DNA of 64,000 nt from Marinigracilibium pacificum (lineage in GTDB: Bacteria; Bacteroidota; Bacteroidia; Cytophagales; Cyclobacteriaceae). Positions 35,667 to 45,614 of this stretch are shown in pieces. Position 1 is the first letter of the stretch. Every line of letters starts with the position of its first letter. Made by a program: the position numbers and the translations under genes. Location of the stretch: contig NZ_JABBNU010000004.1 of NCBI RefSeq assembly GCF_012926615.1, positions 124,001-188,000 of the forward strand, read 5' to 3'. The notes under the pieces were generated by a model. That model made no database searches and was not told the DNA's origin. It was given only the letters and a program-made list of their open reading frames with translations.

Positions 35667-38600
35667 ATGAACCAAATTTCACTTCGATTCTTATTATTAT
35701 CATTCTTTATACTTACTTCAATCACCTCGTATGGTCAGGAATCAATAGATTTTATTGTTTTGGATGCCATGACTTATCGGTCTATAGGCCCTTACCGTGG
35801 TGGTAGAAGCGCAGCAGTTACAGGAGTCACAGGCAAACCCAATTTATTCTATTTTGGATCTACGGGTGGTGGTGTATGGAAATCTACTAATGGAGGGAAT
35901 TCATGGCAAAATATTTCAGATGGATTCTTCGGTGGTTCTATTGGAGCTGTTGCTGTAAGTGAATATGATAATAATGTGATTTATGTTGGAGGTGGTGAAA
36001 AGACAGTTAGGGGTAATATGTCTTATGGTTATGGAATGTGGAAAAGTGTGGATGCCGGAAAAACCTGGAAGAATATTGGATTGAAAAATTCAAGACATAT
36101 TCCAAGAATAAAAATCCATCCCAAAAATCCGGATATAGTTTATACTGCAGTCTTAGGGAATGTGTTTAAACCAGGTGTAGAAAGAGGTGTCTATCGTTCG
36201 TATAATGGGGGAGAAACCTGGGAAAAAATTTTATATACAAATGACCGATCAGGAGCTGTTGATTTAATAATGGATCCGACTAATCCAAGAATATTATATG
36301 CTTCAACCTGGAATATTCAGCGTACACCATATAGTCTTGAAAGTGGCGGACCTGGTTCTGCTTTATGGAAAAGTATTGATGGTGGAGATAACTGGATAGA
36401 AATTTCAAAAAACGAAGGTTTTGCTAAAGGAACTCTTGGCATTATTGGAGTAACGGTTTCTCCTGTTAATAATGAAATTGTGTATGCAATTGCTGAATCT
36501 GATGATGGAGGTGTTTTTAAATCTGTAAATGGTGGAGATACCTGGGAAAAAGTGAATGACAAGCGAGATTTACGACAAAGAGCATGGTATTACACAAGGA
36601 TTTATGCAGATCCACAAAACGCTGATAAGGTTTATGTTTTAAATGTTCAATACCATGTGTCTGAAGATGGAGGGAAAACTTTTTCAAGTCATGTAGCACC
36701 ACATGGTGATCATCATGATTTGTGGATCGCTCCAGAAGATCCTAGTCGAATGATTATAGGAGATGATGGTGGTGCCCAGATATCTTTTGATGGTGGTAAT
36801 TCATGGTCTACTTATCATAATCAGCCAACAGCACAGTTTTACAGAGTTACCACCGATAACCATTTCCCTTATAGGATATATGGTGCTCAGCAAGATAATT
36901 CGACTGTTAGAATTTTACATCGTACTGAAGGAAGTTCTATTGATGAGGATGATTGGGAATCAACTGCCGGAGGTGAAAGTGCTCATATTGCTGTAGATCC
37001 GGAAAACAATGAAATTGTCTATGGAGGAAGTTATGGAGGCTTTTTCACCAGATACAATCACGATACAAAGCAAATTAATTTTATAAATGTGTGGCCTGAT
37101 AACCCGATGGGTTATGCTGCAAAAGATATCAAATATAGATTTCAATGGAATTTTCCAATACTTTTTTCTCCTCATGATAATAATCGTTTATATACTGCTT
37201 CTCAATATTTACATGTTAGTACAGATGAAGGCAAATCATGGAAGACTATTTCTCCGGATTTAACGAGGAATGATACTTCAAAAATGGGTGCTTCAGGTGG
37301 TCCGATTACGAAAGACAATACATCGGTAGAATACTATGGAACTGTTTTCGCAATAGCAGAATCACAACATGAAGAAGGAGTTATTTATACCGGTTCTGAT
37401 GATGGTTTGATATATATCACCAGAGATGGCGGTGAAAACTGGAAAAACATTACACCAGTTGATATGCCAGAATGGTTAATGGTAAACAGTATAGAGATTG
37501 ATCCATTTAACGAAGGAGGAATGTATTTTGCGGCAACTGGTTACAAATCAGGAAACTTTGCTCCTTTTATCTATAAAACAGATAATTATGGTAAGTCATG
37601 GAAGAAAATAACAACAGGAATTAGTGATGAACATTTTACACGTGTAGTTAGAGCAGACCCTATGAGAAAGGGACTTTTATATGCAGGTACTGAGTCCGGA
37701 ATGTATATATCATTAAATGACGGAGCCTCCTGGCAACCTTTTCAACTAAACCTTCCTATTGTTCCTATTACTGATTTGGTAATAAAAAATAATAATCTTA
37801 TTGTAGCCACACAAGGGAGAAGCTTTTGGCTGATAGATGACCTCACTCCTATCCATCAATATAAATCAGATCTTACGAATAAAAGTATCCATATATTTGA
37901 ACCAAAAAATGCCTATCAACTCGGTCGCTCTACAAGTGAAAAACCAATTGGCAAAGGAGAAAATCACCCAGCTGGTGTAATGATTTACTATTACTTAAAA
38001 GATGATCCTGACAGTCTGAAAGGAATACAATTAAGCATTTTGGATAGTAAAGGGGATACAATTAAAACGTTTTCAACTGTTACACAGGATAAAGAATTAA
38101 AATTTGAAGCTAAGAAAGGAAGCAATCTATTTGTTTGGGACATGTATTATCCTAGTCCCGAAAAATTTGATGGAATGATATTATGGGGAGGTGGTCTTTC
38201 AGGACCAATCGCCACTCCTGGTAAATATAAGGCAGTATTATCAAGTGGAGTTGAATTTAGCGAGACGAATTTCACCATTCTAAAAGATCCTCGATCAGAT
38301 ATTTCAGATGAAGATTATCAGGCTAAATTTAATTTTATTACAGATTGTCAGAGTAAACTATCAGAGACTCATCTTGCAATTAAATCTATCAGGAAAACAA
38401 AGAAGTCAATTGATGATGTATTATCTACATTATCAAAAGAAGAGAATAAGGAATTATTTGCATATGCTGATTCAGTAGTTACCAGCCTTGATAAAATCGA
38501 AAATGAGTTATATCAGACTAAAAACAGAAGTCCTCAGGATCCCCTGAATTACCCAATAAAAATGAATAACAGGTTATCTGCATTATGTAATCTGGCTCAA

Positions 38601-38768
38601 TATTCTGATTACCCTCCTACTAATCAGATGTATGAGTTTAAGGCAGAAATCACAGCGGAAATAGATCAGCAATTAAAGTCACTAAAAGAAATTTTCAATA
38701 CTGATATACCGGAATTAAATAAATTAATTAACCAATCAGAATATAAACCACTTAACGCAACATATTAA
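35667..38768 (+). CDS. Secreted Asp-box (BNR/VPS10-type) beta-propeller protein
   Basis: A 1033-residue exported protein (signal peptide to about residue 23, SYGQE). The first 700 residues carry about eleven Asp-box-like repeats of the S-x-D/N-x-G-x-x-W type: STNGGNSW, SVDAGKTW, SYNGGETW, SIDGGDNW, SVNGGDTW, SEDGGKTF, SFDGGNSW, STDEGKSW, TRDGGENW, TDNYGKSW and SLNDGASW. These form tandem propellers as in sialidase-like, sortilin/VPS10 and xyloglucanase-like proteins. The C-terminal 250 residues lack the repeats and include a helical stretch. Asp-boxes alone do not prove a glycosidase; no sialidase RIP motif or arginine triad is apparent. Often annotated 'glycosyl hydrolase' in Bacteroidota. 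No T9SS tail is seen. Function uncertain; probably periplasmic or surface. Confidence 0.85.
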   Translation: MNQISLRFLLLSFFILTSITSYGQESIDFIVLDAMTYRSIGPYRGGRSAAVTGVTGKPNLFYFGSTGGGVWKSTNGGNSWQNISDGFFGGSIGAVAVSEYDNNVIYVGGGEKTVRGNMSYGYGMWKSVDAGKTWKNIGLKNSRHIPRIKIHPKNPDIVYTAVLGNVFKPGVERGVYRSYNGGETWEKILYTNDRSGAVDLIMDPTNPRILYASTWNIQRTPYSLESGGPGSALWKSIDGGDNWIEISKNEGFAKGTLGIIGVTVSPVNNEIVYAIAESDDGGVFKSVNGGDTWEKVNDKRDLRQRAWYYTRIYADPQNADKVYVLNVQYHVSEDGGKTFSSHVAPHGDHHDLWIAPEDPSRMIIGDDGGAQISFDGGNSWSTYHNQPTAQFYRVTTDNHFPYRIYGAQQDNSTVRILHRTEGSSIDEDDWESTAGGESAHIAVDPENNEIVYGGSYGGFFTRYNHDTKQINFINVWPDNPMGYAAKDIKYRFQWNFPILFSPHDNNRLYTASQYLHVSTDEGKSWKTISPDLTRNDTSKMGASGGPITKDNTSVEYYGTVFAIAESQHEEGVIYTGSDDGLIYITRDGGENWKNITPVDMPEWLMVNSIEIDPFNEGGMYFAATGYKSGNFAPFIYKTDNYGKSWKKITTGISDEHFTRVVRADPMRKGLLYAGTESGMYISLNDGASWQPFQLNLPIVPITDLVIKNNNLIVATQGRSFWLIDDLTPIHQYKSDLTNKSIHIFEPKNAYQLGRSTSEKPIGKGENHPAGVMIYYYLKDDPDSLKGIQLSILDSKGDTIKTFSTVTQDKELKFEAKKGSNLFVWDMYYPSPEKFDGMILWGGGLSGPIATPGKYKAVLSSGVEFSETNFTILKDPRSDISDEDYQAKFNFITDCQSKLSETHLAIKSIRKTKKSIDDVLSTLSKEENKELFAYADSVVTSLDKIENELYQTKNRSPQDPLNYPIKMNNRLSALCNLAQYSDYPPTNQMYEFKAEITAEIDQQLKSLKEIFNTDIPELNKLINQSEYKPLNATY

Positions 38769-38837
38769 TAATCAATAAAATAATGTTTTCATTTATTTCA
38801 TTATTAGTTATGTTGGATTAAATAAAACTGAATAGAT

Positions 38838-40034
38838 ATGGATTCTATCACTTTAAAGGCACCACCAATAGTTTCTGAAGAAAAGAAACTTGAAACGCAT
38901 ACAATACCTATATATGTGTTTGCTACAGTTATATCATCTATAAGCATAATGATTGGTCTTATTTGGGATATAAGTTGGCATACAAGCATAGGTAGAGATG
39001 GATTATTGTCTCCCCCACACCTTGCAATATATTTTGGAGGGGTATTAGCTGGAGTATTTTCAGGAGTAAGAGTACTAAAAGTTTCTTTTTGGGGTACTGA
39101 AAATGAAAGATCTAAGAGTATAAAGTTTTGGGGAATATTTTATAGTTCCTTAGGAGCTCTATTTTGTATTTGGGGAGCATTTGCAATGCTTACCTCTGCT
39201 CCGTTTGATGATTGGTGGCATAACACCTATGGGTTAGATGTAACAATATTATCACCTCCGCATACGGTTCTTTTATTAGGAATGGTTACCATACAGTTTG
39301 GCGCAATGGTGAGTGTGTTAGCAGTAAATAACAGATCTAACTTGACTGGTGTTTTTAATCAAAAAAGACTTGCCAACGCTTTGTTCGCTATCTCATCAGG
39401 CTTTTTAATTTGTATGATATTTACAGTGCTTAGTGAATTTCTGGGTAGACATGATATGCATCGAGCATCATTTTATCAGGTGGCATCTATTGCATTCCCC
39501 TTATTATTAGTGGCGTTTAGTATTGCAGCTCCTTCTAAATGGGGTGCTACACAGTCAGCATTAGTTTATTCAATCTTCATGGCTGCAATGGTATGGATTT
39601 TACCATTATTCCCTGCTGAACCATTACTTGGTCCAGTTTTAAATCCAATTACTCATTATCAGTCATTTGAATTTCCTTTGTTACTTCTTTTGCCAGCCAT
39701 TGCAATAGACTTAATTAATCAAAAGACAAAAGGAAAAAATGAGTGGGTTCGTTCATTATTATTTAGCCTGAGCTTTTTAGTTATCCTTTTTGTATTTCAA
39801 TACCCATTCGGAGATTTCTTAATGTCTGACTATGCCAGAAACTGGTTCTTTGGAACTGAAAGTTGGTATTTTGGTTCAAATCCGGATTGGGAATACCGCT
39901 TTAAATATGCCGACTTTATGGAAACTAAAGGTTTGGACTTATTTACAGGATTATTGACAGCATTTGGGTTTGGAGTTTTAAGTTCACGCCTGTCAATCAG
40001 ATGGGGTAAATGGATGAATAACATTAAAAGATAA
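38838..40034 (+). CDS. Multi-pass membrane protein with duplicated WH...GxD...SPPH motif
   Basis: A 398-residue protein with about ten hydrophobic helices. Two blocks, DISWHTSIGRDGLLSPPH (44-61) and DDWWHNTYGLDVTILSPPH (124-142), share the pattern W-H-x-x-x-G-x-D, then SPPH before a helix. This suggests an internal duplication that places paired His residues at one membrane face, as in a metal or haem site. A further GRHDMH motif lies near residue 210. I know no named family. It is followed after 10 bp by a gene whose product also has paired His motifs, so the two probably form a unit. A copper-related role is possible given the metal-efflux operon 10 kb away, but this is inference only. Confidence 0.75.
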   Translation: MDSITLKAPPIVSEEKKLETHTIPIYVFATVISSISIMIGLIWDISWHTSIGRDGLLSPPHLAIYFGGVLAGVFSGVRVLKVSFWGTENERSKSIKFWGIFYSSLGALFCIWGAFAMLTSAPFDDWWHNTYGLDVTILSPPHTVLLLGMVTIQFGAMVSVLAVNNRSNLTGVFNQKRLANALFAISSGFLICMIFTVLSEFLGRHDMHRASFYQVASIAFPLLLVAFSIAAPSKWGATQSALVYSIFMAAMVWILPLFPAEPLLGPVLNPITHYQSFEFPLLLLLPAIAIDLINQKTKGKNEWVRSLLFSLSFLVILFVFQYPFGDFLMSDYARNWFFGTESWYFGSNPDWEYRFKYADFMETKGLDLFTGLLTAFGFGVLSSRLSIRWGKWMNNIKR

Positions 40035-40044
40035 CCAATCAGCC

Positions 40045-41703
40045 ATGAAAAAGATATTTTTATATACAATATTGTTTCTCAGCTTAATCCTGCTTCCATC
40101 ACATATTGGAAGCCCTGGGGTAACACTTGAAGGTGAGGCTGGTCCATATCGGTTGACTGTAGTGGTCAATTCACCTGAAGTAATACCAGGAACTGCTACA
40201 ATAGATATTTACACGACAGAAAGAGGAATTGATTCTATTCAGGTAAAGCCAATGTATTGGTATGCCGGAAGCAAGGGCACGCCAAAATCTGACCCTGCCT
40301 TACCGGTTGAGGGTGAGCCTGGGCATTATTCAGCTGAAGTTTGGTTGATGAGTAATGGCACGGCTGGTATTTCTGTGAATGTATCGGGCAATAAGGGTGA
40401 TGGAGAAATATTAGTGCCCGTTATGGCAGTATCAACAGCCCAAAAATCAATGGATGCATCATTAGGATGGACCTTGGCTGGATTAGCAGCATTTCTTGTG
40501 ATATTAATGGCTACTATCATTAGTTTGAGTATGGGCGATAGTCAAAAGAATCCTGGCGAAGGTCCTGATAAGAAATTAAGGAGAAATCGATGGATCGGAG
40601 CTGGTTTAGGGTTCTTAATTTTAGTGTTGATTTTATGGGGAGGCAATTCATGGTGGGAATCATGGGCAAAAAATTATCAGCGATACATGTATAAGCCATA
40701 TACGGCAACAACTGAAATAGTTAAAGAAAACAATATTCAAAATCTGGTTTTTAAAATTGATTCAACCAAACTTGAATCACTTTATTTAACCAGAAGTTTA
40801 AACTATCTGGTTCCAGATCATGGAAAGATAATGCATATGTTCTTACTTAGAGCTGGTAATCTCGATGTCTTTGCCCACCTCCATCCTACCAGATTAGATT
40901 CATCTACATTCAAAACTATTATTCCACCATTGCCACCAGGCGATTATTATGTATTTACAGACGTATCAAGGTTGAGCGGATTTTCAGAAACTATAGCAGA
41001 TACAGTAACTATAGGGCAACCAGATGAATATTTAGTTAATAGTTGGAACGATTCATTATTATTGGATATCGATGATACATATTACATTACAGACCCATAT
41101 ATTAAGAATACTGAAAAAACAACATTACCCGGAGGCGATATTGTAGTCTGCGGAAGTCCAGGAGAAAGGACTATGTTACCAGATAGTAGTTGGGTTACAT
41201 TGGAGTTACCAGAAGAGAAAGTGTTTAGATCAGGTCAGCTTTATGATTTAACATTTGCTTTTGATGATGAGAATGGTCAACCGTCAGAACTAGAACCCTA
41301 TTTAGGAATGATGGGACATGCGGTTGTCTTTAAATCTGACGGTTCAGTTTATATTCATTTACACCCGGTTGGATCTTATTCAACGGCATCGCAAAAGACA
41401 ATGTTATCAAGATTTCAAGGGGAATCGGGCATGGTTGACTGGGACAATCTCCCTGAGCCTAAAGCTTTTATAGATAGCGTAGATAATTATATTTCACATC
41501 TGAACAGTCTTTCTGATGAAGATAGAGAAAAAATTCTCCTGGAAGATATGAATCACGATTATGAAGATCCTGAACATCAGGAGCACTCAGTAGTTTCTTT
41601 TCCTTATACATTTCCAACTTCCGGAAATTATAGAATCTATGTTCAGATGAAGAGAAATGGAAAAATATTGAATGGCGCTTTTGATGTATTAGTTGAATAC
41701 TAG
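40045..41703 (+). CDS. Membrane-anchored protein with two HxHP domains (FixH/YtkA-like start)
   Basis: A 552-residue protein with a signal-like helix (1-20), a beta-sandwich resembling FixH/YtkA domains (about 25-135), two membrane helices (about 139-163 and 183-200), then two related outer domains. The first has DHGKIMHMFLLRAGNLDVFAHLHP (258-281) and the second GHAVVFKSDGSVYIHLHP (424-441). Each shows a first His, a hydrophobic strand, then HLHP, which suggests a metal site used twice. The C-terminal part has an acidic, His-containing segment (NHDYEDPEHQEHS). Similar HLHP-containing proteins are found with copper-handling genes, which is why I suggest metal binding. It is translated 10 bp after the multi-pass membrane gene and ends at a long inverted repeat. 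Confidence 0.75.
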   Translation: MKKIFLYTILFLSLILLPSHIGSPGVTLEGEAGPYRLTVVVNSPEVIPGTATIDIYTTERGIDSIQVKPMYWYAGSKGTPKSDPALPVEGEPGHYSAEVWLMSNGTAGISVNVSGNKGDGEILVPVMAVSTAQKSMDASLGWTLAGLAAFLVILMATIISLSMGDSQKNPGEGPDKKLRRNRWIGAGLGFLILVLILWGGNSWWESWAKNYQRYMYKPYTATTEIVKENNIQNLVFKIDSTKLESLYLTRSLNYLVPDHGKIMHMFLLRAGNLDVFAHLHPTRLDSSTFKTIIPPLPPGDYYVFTDVSRLSGFSETIADTVTIGQPDEYLVNSWNDSLLLDIDDTYYITDPYIKNTEKTTLPGGDIVVCGSPGERTMLPDSSWVTLELPEEKVFRSGQLYDLTFAFDDENGQPSELEPYLGMMGHAVVFKSDGSVYIHLHPVGSYSTASQKTMLSRFQGESGMVDWDNLPEPKAFIDSVDNYISHLNSLSDEDREKILLEDMNHDYEDPEHQEHSVVSFPYTFPTSGNYRIYVQMKRNGKILNGAFDVLVEY

Positions 41704-41709
41704 TTTATA

Positions 41710-41752
41710 ATACCGAATGAATTATTTGTCCAACAATTAATTCATTCGGTAT
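41710..41752. terminator. Long inverted repeat between convergent genes
   Basis: A perfect 15-bp stem (41710-41724 with 41738-41752; sequence ATACCGAATGAATTA), a 13-nt loop, between the plus-strand stop at 41703 and the minus-strand stop at 41776. It can serve both strands. T-runs are modest (TATTATTGATTTTT after the stem). Confidence 0.75.
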
Positions 41753-41775
41753 ATTATTGATTTTTGGATTTTCTT

Positions 41776-43089
41776 TTACCTTGAATAGGAATTTACTAGT
41801 TTTTGATTCAAGTGACTAATAATTTCACTATCGAGCTCTTCTTGAGTATTACAAGTGATATTTATCAAATAAAATTTCTCATTAGTCGATAAAGCAGTCT
41901 TTCTCCATTCCCATTCACTACCAGTTTGATTCTGTTTGCTTTCAAACCACCAGGCAGTAAATAATTGGTCTTTACCCTTTTCTAATTTCCCTACATTAAT
42001 ACTTATGTCATTATATTCCCGACTATCTATAGTAGTTATAATATAACCACTACCCTTCCAGCAAACAGCAGGAGTATGATCTGCTTTATATGCAGGAACT
42101 GGTGGTTTCAGATATATGAGGCTATTGTCATTTTCTATTTTGACTGTTCCACTTTCAAGTATTGAAGACCCGGGAATAGAGATTACGGAGGTTTTGAAAT
42201 TAATATCCTGTACTGTAGAGAAGTATATTCCTAATGCAAATAAAGTTGCTAGCATTGAATATTTAAGGGTTGGAAACTTAAATGACTCATAGATATTAGC
42301 TTCATCTTTTATTTTATCTTTATCAAATAGAGTAAGTATTAAGTAAAAGGGTAAAATAACCTGAAAGACATAAATGAAAATCCCCAACCCTTCATGTAAC
42401 CAAACTTCTGGTAATATTTTAAATAAAATGATTAGTGTTATCCGTACAATGTTGGCAGATAAGATTAGAAATAATAAAATTATATAATAAAGGAAAGTTC
42501 TGATATTTGAAAAAGGATTTTTTCGATGAAAATAAGCTATTAATAAAGATCCGGTTAATAAGCCATAGCCCAACATATTTATTCCAGCACAAGCCTCATC
42601 AATAAGAAATTCGGATCCATCAAAATTCACAAGATTACCATTGACACTAACTTCAAATTCTCCTTTTGAAATAATCCATGAAGTTATTTCAGTTAGTTTT
42701 AACCTTAAAGGGAAGCTTATTAATGAATTGATATAGAGGAATAATGGCGAAATAAGAAATGCATGTATTATAAGTGATATGTTATTTACACCAAAAAAGC
42801 TTTCGCACATCACTAATAAGAAAAATATAGCAATTATAAATAAACCTATAGATGTAGGGAAAAACAGATTAATTATTCCCAGAATTAAGGCGAAATAAAA
42901 GAAGGTGTTACTTTTTTTGTTAGCATTGCCGATACTCAATGGAAAAGTCGCAATACAAATCCAGAAAAATGTATTTTTAATTAAGTATTCCGGTTCTAGT
43001 AAAATGAATAAAACCAGAGGTGAAAATGCTGATATAACAGCTAATATCAGCATTTTTCTATGCTCAATTAAATTTCGTTGCAGATACAT
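41776..43089 (-). CDS. xrtN: Exosortase N (XrtN)
   Basis: A 437-residue integral-membrane transpeptidase-like protein of the exosortase family. Membrane helices run to about residue 290. The catalytic triad positions are visible: Cys167 in DEACAGINMLGYG (164-176), Arg216 in ANIVRITLIIL (212-222) and His232 in WLHEGLGIF (230-238). The C-terminal 150 residues are a soluble domain typical of longer exosortases. It recognises PEP-type C-terminal tails and cuts or transfers the substrate at the membrane. The ATG at 43089 lies 26 bp inside the upstream VIT gene, so the two are translationally linked. That gene's product ends with such a tail and is the only recognisable substrate here. Assignment to XrtN rests on the partner and length. 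Confidence 0.9.
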   Translation of the reverse strand: MYLQRNLIEHRKMLILAVISAFSPLVLFILLEPEYLIKNTFFWICIATFPLSIGNANKKSNTFFYFALILGIINLFFPTSIGLFIIAIFFLLVMCESFFGVNNISLIIHAFLISPLFLYINSLISFPLRLKLTEITSWIISKGEFEVSVNGNLVNFDGSEFLIDEACAGINMLGYGLLTGSLLIAYFHRKNPFSNIRTFLYYIILLFLILSANIVRITLIILFKILPEVWLHEGLGIFIYVFQVILPFYLILTLFDKDKIKDEANIYESFKFPTLKYSMLATLFALGIYFSTVQDINFKTSVISIPGSSILESGTVKIENDNSLIYLKPPVPAYKADHTPAVCWKGSGYIITTIDSREYNDISINVGKLEKGKDQLFTAWWFESKQNQTGSEWEWRKTALSTNEKFYLINITCNTQEELDSEIISHLNQKLVNSYSR

Positions 43090-45604
43090 ATTTTAAAAGC
43101 TTCTTTCTGTAAAGACTAAATAAAAACATAAATCCGATAATGATTAAAGCCCATTCATGAGGCTCAGGTGCTTCACCGGAATTATTGATTTTTGCATTAC
43201 CAAGGGAATCTTTTTTTGCTTCGATATCAAATCGATCATAATCCCTCTGGGTTTCAAGAACTATTAGGGATGAAACCGGGGTAACTATATTAGCAGTGGC
43301 TGTAATTTGATTTAGAGACTCCAGATTATCTAGGGAATCAATACCTTCGAAATATGATTTACCTATATCATCAATTGTTTTATAATATGAAAACAATCGT
43401 AACAAGTGATCAACGCCTTTAGCTTCCTCTACTGAATTACTTTCTTTGATGATACAGGCGTCTGTTCCTGGTAATTGAACTATGTTTTTACTATAAATTG
43501 AAGTAGGATAAATCCCTTTTTCATAAGATTTAAATATATCATCTAAGCTCATTTTTGTATAATCAATAACATGAAACTGTTTTAATGATTGATTATAATC
43601 AGAGGTTTTTTGACCAATATCTAAAACTAAAGGTGCATTAGTATTTGTAGTAAAAAATTGATTTGAGGAAGTAGCAAACTTAGATTTTTTAAGATCTGAA
43701 AGATTTGGTGTTGATTCCTCTCCTTTGGTAATTACCAGGGATTGTTCACAATTATCTATTTTATAATAAGGGAATAGAGAAAAGTTAGGAAAATTAATGA
43801 GCTCAATATCTTGATTGATACTTTTAGGTTTTCCAGTTAGAAAGTCAAAATATATAATCTCACAATTCTCGAATATTTTTTGTATTGATTCAATTTCTTG
43901 CTTTTTCCAGTTATTAGTTAAATCCAGATATATGGTTTTTATATCACGTTGAACGATTTTATTTTGAGCCTTAACTAATTTATAACTGTTATCATGAAAG
44001 GTAAAAGCTGAGTTTTTTAATTCAGGTTTTTTCATAGAAATCATCCAGGTTTCCATATAATCTCCGGAATACTGAATCAAACCGTTATTAGTTCTTTCAA
44101 ATTTGCTGTCTACATTGATTTCATTTACACCATTGACAAGGATATTAATTGCCTGTGTGGCATTATGTGATGAAGGTCCTTCAAAAGTAACAGGTATATA
44201 GATTAAATTTTCACGTTCAACTTTAACCGGGGCTGAAATCCCAATTTTAAATTTACGATCTTCTAAAGGAGTGCATGGAAAGACTTTAGCCCTAATCTTA
44301 TTGCCTTCCATCCAGTAAACAACAGATGGATCTCTTCTTTCAAAACCAACAATCGAATTATATGCAGTTTCTGCTTTTTCTTTAGTCGTTAGTATTCCTT
44401 TTTGTTCAATGCCTTCTATCCAAAGTGATAATGAAGATACTACTCCCCCTTCTGGCAATTGGAAAGTATATACAGCTTCTTGTTGATTGATTCTTTGACT
44501 ATTTCCTTGTTGGTAATTATTCTTAATTGATAAGATTAATTCAGTGAACGATATTCGTAATTCAGGAAAGATCTCAACGTTATTGACAATTTTACTAGTT
44601 GTTAAATTATCTCCACTCCAAAACCGATCTGAGTTGTCGTGCCTCTTATTATAAAGATAATTAAGGATTTTTAGCTTATTGTTTTCACTTAAATCATTGT
44701 TTTTAATAAATAATCCAGCTATAGCAATTATCGGCTCATGAATTGCAACATTCCATTGATTAAATCTTCTAAATGAAAACAAATCATCTGAATAACTTGT
44801 AAATGGCTGGTAAACAATATCGGATTTCAAGTATAATCTTAACCAAAATGAGTCTTCTATTTTTTGTGAAATTCTAATCCAATCAGGTAATTCATTTACA
44901 GAAAATGGGCTATCAATACTTAGACTTAATTCTTCAATTTGTTTATTAATAGAGTACATTTTAATTGATGAATAAGCACACGCAATTATACAAAGACTAA
45001 TTCCTGTAATAAATACAAATTTTGTGCTGTAACTAGAAATAAGGCTCTTAGATAACTTAATTAATCCTATCAGATAAAATAGTGGTACAAAAAGTAAAAG
45101 TGAAATTCCTAAAAATGGCATTGCCATAAAAGCAATTCCGGAGAATGGAAGAACCATTATCAATTGATATATATGAAAAACTAATCCAATAGAAATAATG
45201 AATACGCACAAGTGTATTAACCATAAAGGCTTTTTTCTAATAAATGCTATTGTAAGTATTATTAGGCTTTCAAGACAAATGAAAATAGATAAGGATAAAC
45301 TTGAAGGAAAGAAAATTTCAATTGTTTGATTTAATGAATAAGCACAAATATTGAAGTTCAATAATAAAATTAAATGAGGTTCTAATAATTGCCCTGAAAA
45401 CAGTTTGAAAAATCTCTTTTTAAAATTTACCCACAAATAAATAAAATATGCAATAGATAGTGAGTAGTTAATGAAAAATACTATCGAAATAAAATCATTA
45501 GTGGGGTTAGAATAGGTTATTTCTGCAAGAAATATTAATGTGTTGATTAAGAAAATAATCACCCCTACTATTATGTGTTGATCGGTTCTAATATTGTTTT
45601 TCAT
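43064..45604 (-). CDS. XrtN-system VIT-domain protein with PEP-type sorting tail
   Basis: An 846-residue protein. About six membrane helices lie in the first 220 residues. A VIT (vault/inter-alpha-trypsin) domain lies at about 370-460: QEAVYTFQLPEGGVVSSLSLWIEG, the KEKAETAYNSI helix and RRDPSVVYWMEGNKIRAKVFP. No VWA MIDAS follows in the usual place. The C-terminus is a textbook exosortase signal: EPHEWAL (814-820), a hydrophobic stretch to about 832, then RKK (833-835). This matches the family called 'XrtN system VIT domain protein'. The gene overlaps the exosortase gene by 26 bp and has its own upstream inverted-repeat region. The dedicated enzyme-substrate pairing is established for this family; the cellular task is not known. 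Confidence 0.9.
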   Translation of the reverse strand: MKNNIRTDQHIIVGVIIFLINTLIFLAEITYSNPTNDFISIVFFINYSLSIAYFIYLWVNFKKRFFKLFSGQLLEPHLILLLNFNICAYSLNQTIEIFFPSSLSLSIFICLESLIILTIAFIRKKPLWLIHLCVFIISIGLVFHIYQLIMVLPFSGIAFMAMPFLGISLLLFVPLFYLIGLIKLSKSLISSYSTKFVFITGISLCIIACAYSSIKMYSINKQIEELSLSIDSPFSVNELPDWIRISQKIEDSFWLRLYLKSDIVYQPFTSYSDDLFSFRRFNQWNVAIHEPIIAIAGLFIKNNDLSENNKLKILNYLYNKRHDNSDRFWSGDNLTTSKIVNNVEIFPELRISFTELILSIKNNYQQGNSQRINQQEAVYTFQLPEGGVVSSLSLWIEGIEQKGILTTKEKAETAYNSIVGFERRDPSVVYWMEGNKIRAKVFPCTPLEDRKFKIGISAPVKVERENLIYIPVTFEGPSSHNATQAINILVNGVNEINVDSKFERTNNGLIQYSGDYMETWMISMKKPELKNSAFTFHDNSYKLVKAQNKIVQRDIKTIYLDLTNNWKKQEIESIQKIFENCEIIYFDFLTGKPKSINQDIELINFPNFSLFPYYKIDNCEQSLVITKGEESTPNLSDLKKSKFATSSNQFFTTNTNAPLVLDIGQKTSDYNQSLKQFHVIDYTKMSLDDIFKSYEKGIYPTSIYSKNIVQLPGTDACIIKESNSVEEAKGVDHLLRLFSYYKTIDDIGKSYFEGIDSLDNLESLNQITATANIVTPVSSLIVLETQRDYDRFDIEAKKDSLGNAKINNSGEAPEPHEWALIIIGFMFLFSLYRKKLLKYVSATKFN

Positions 45605-45614
45605 ATTAATAAAG

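Noticed and set aside
35667-38768. Reading the Asp-box protein as a sialidase or T9SS cargo
   Set aside because: Asp-boxes occur in many propellers; no sialidase RIP motif or arginine triad is apparent, and no T9SS C-terminal sorting domain is visible.
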